A stretch of DNA of 64,000 bases from Pyxicephalus adspersus (Eukaryota; Chordata; Amphibia; Anura; Pyxicephalidae): positions 19,550,303-19,614,302 of the forward strand of contig NC_092863.1 of the NCBI RefSeq assembly GCF_032062135.1, written 5' to 3'. A model generated the notes under the pieces. The model worked only from the letters and a program-made list of their open reading frames with translations. It had not been told where the DNA came from and searched no databases. This document shows positions 63,605 through 64,000 of the stretch, piece by piece. Both the position numbers and the translations under genes were made by a program. Every line of letters begins with the position of its first letter. Within the stretch, counting starts at the first letter, position 1.

Positions 63605-64000
63605 TTAACCCCCCTAGTGTCCGTATTTCCATGGAAAAAGTGTTACGTTTTTTTTGCATGGAAATTTATTTTACATTGTAGGCATAGCTCACCGAAAGAT
63701 GTCCAATATTTAATAATAAACTTTAGATAAAAAAAAAAACTCAAAAATCTGTTAAAAAAATAGTAAAATGTAATATAACTGTACAGTAACATAATTATAT
63801 ATATATATTTATTATATATATAGTATATGAAGATTTCTTTGTATTGGACTCGATACTGCTATTTTGTATTGAATCCAATACAAAATGATTTGAATTTCCC
63901 GACGTCACCGGAAAACCCCGGAGGTCGTCTCTGCAGTTCGCGGCTAAAGATCAGAGGGTTAGGATGCCAGGGGATGTTGGCGGAGCAAGCTAAGTGGGTT
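63605..64000. repeat. Probable interspersed repeat running off the window
   Basis: After a TTAACCCCCCTAGTGTCC start it is AT-rich with a TA tract near 63797-63822, then a palindrome (ATTTTGTATTG and CAATACAAAAT, 63861-63886) and a GC-richer end. The layout suggests a foldback repeat cut by the window edge. Confidence 0.45.

Overview
The window is vertebrate nuclear DNA, most likely from a frog (anuran amphibian). It has split genes with GT-AG introns, bidirectional CpG-type promoters, and a dense load of old DNA transposons, MITEs, tRNA-headed SINEs, LINE relics and a DIRS-like relic. The exact species cannot be read from the sequence. There is a 162-base assembly gap at 36366-36527.

Four protein-coding genes can be placed, in the order SKAP1(+), SNX11(-), CBX1(+), NFE2L1(-). 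This is the order and relative orientation of human 17q21.32 read backwards, beside the HOXB cluster. The 3' part of SKAP1 is represented by two coding exons near 6.6-7.4 kb that carry the first half of its SH3 domain; its last exon was not found. SNX11 runs leftwards from about 36.7 kb to 21.9 kb in five coding exons (165 aa). CBX1 (HP1-beta) runs rightwards from a non-coding first exon near 37 kb to a stop at 48273 (185 aa). NFE2L1 (the ER-anchored bZIP factor Nrf1) runs leftwards from a CpG-rich promoter near 62.3-62.9 kb to a stop at 54364 (728 aa). CBX1 and SNX11 are head to head over about 200-400 bp with NRF1, ETS and ZNF143-like sites between them. CBX1 and NFE2L1 are tail to tail, with about 3.7 kb of gene-free sequence between them. 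A very short possible first exon of a gene diverging from NFE2L1 lies at 62965; COPZ2 is expected there by synteny, but this is weakly supported.

The rest is intron and intergenic DNA. Recognisable parts are a Tc1/mariner relic with a large internal deletion (2.74-3.45 kb), a LINE ORF2 tail (4.36-5.62 kb), a second Tc1-type element split by a 295-bp hAT-like insertion (29.06-29.74 kb), a DIRS-like reverse transcriptase relic (39.8-40.4 kb), a LINE ORF1 relic (40.8-41.4 kb), a hAT-like element in a CBX1 intron (43.4-43.8 kb), a TA-flanked MITE (56.5-57.0 kb) and a long-armed foldback element (58.9-59.5 kb), plus several short families present in two to four copies.

The genes act in separate processes: immune adaptor signalling, endosomal sorting, heterochromatin binding, and proteasome or oxidative stress transcription. 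Their association is conserved synteny, not an operon. I found no evidence of a novel multi-gene system. The more unusual points are the short SNX11 tail, the 73-nt NFE2L1 intron next to a frame-neutral exon, nested transposons, and a foldback repeat inside the CBX1 3'UTR.
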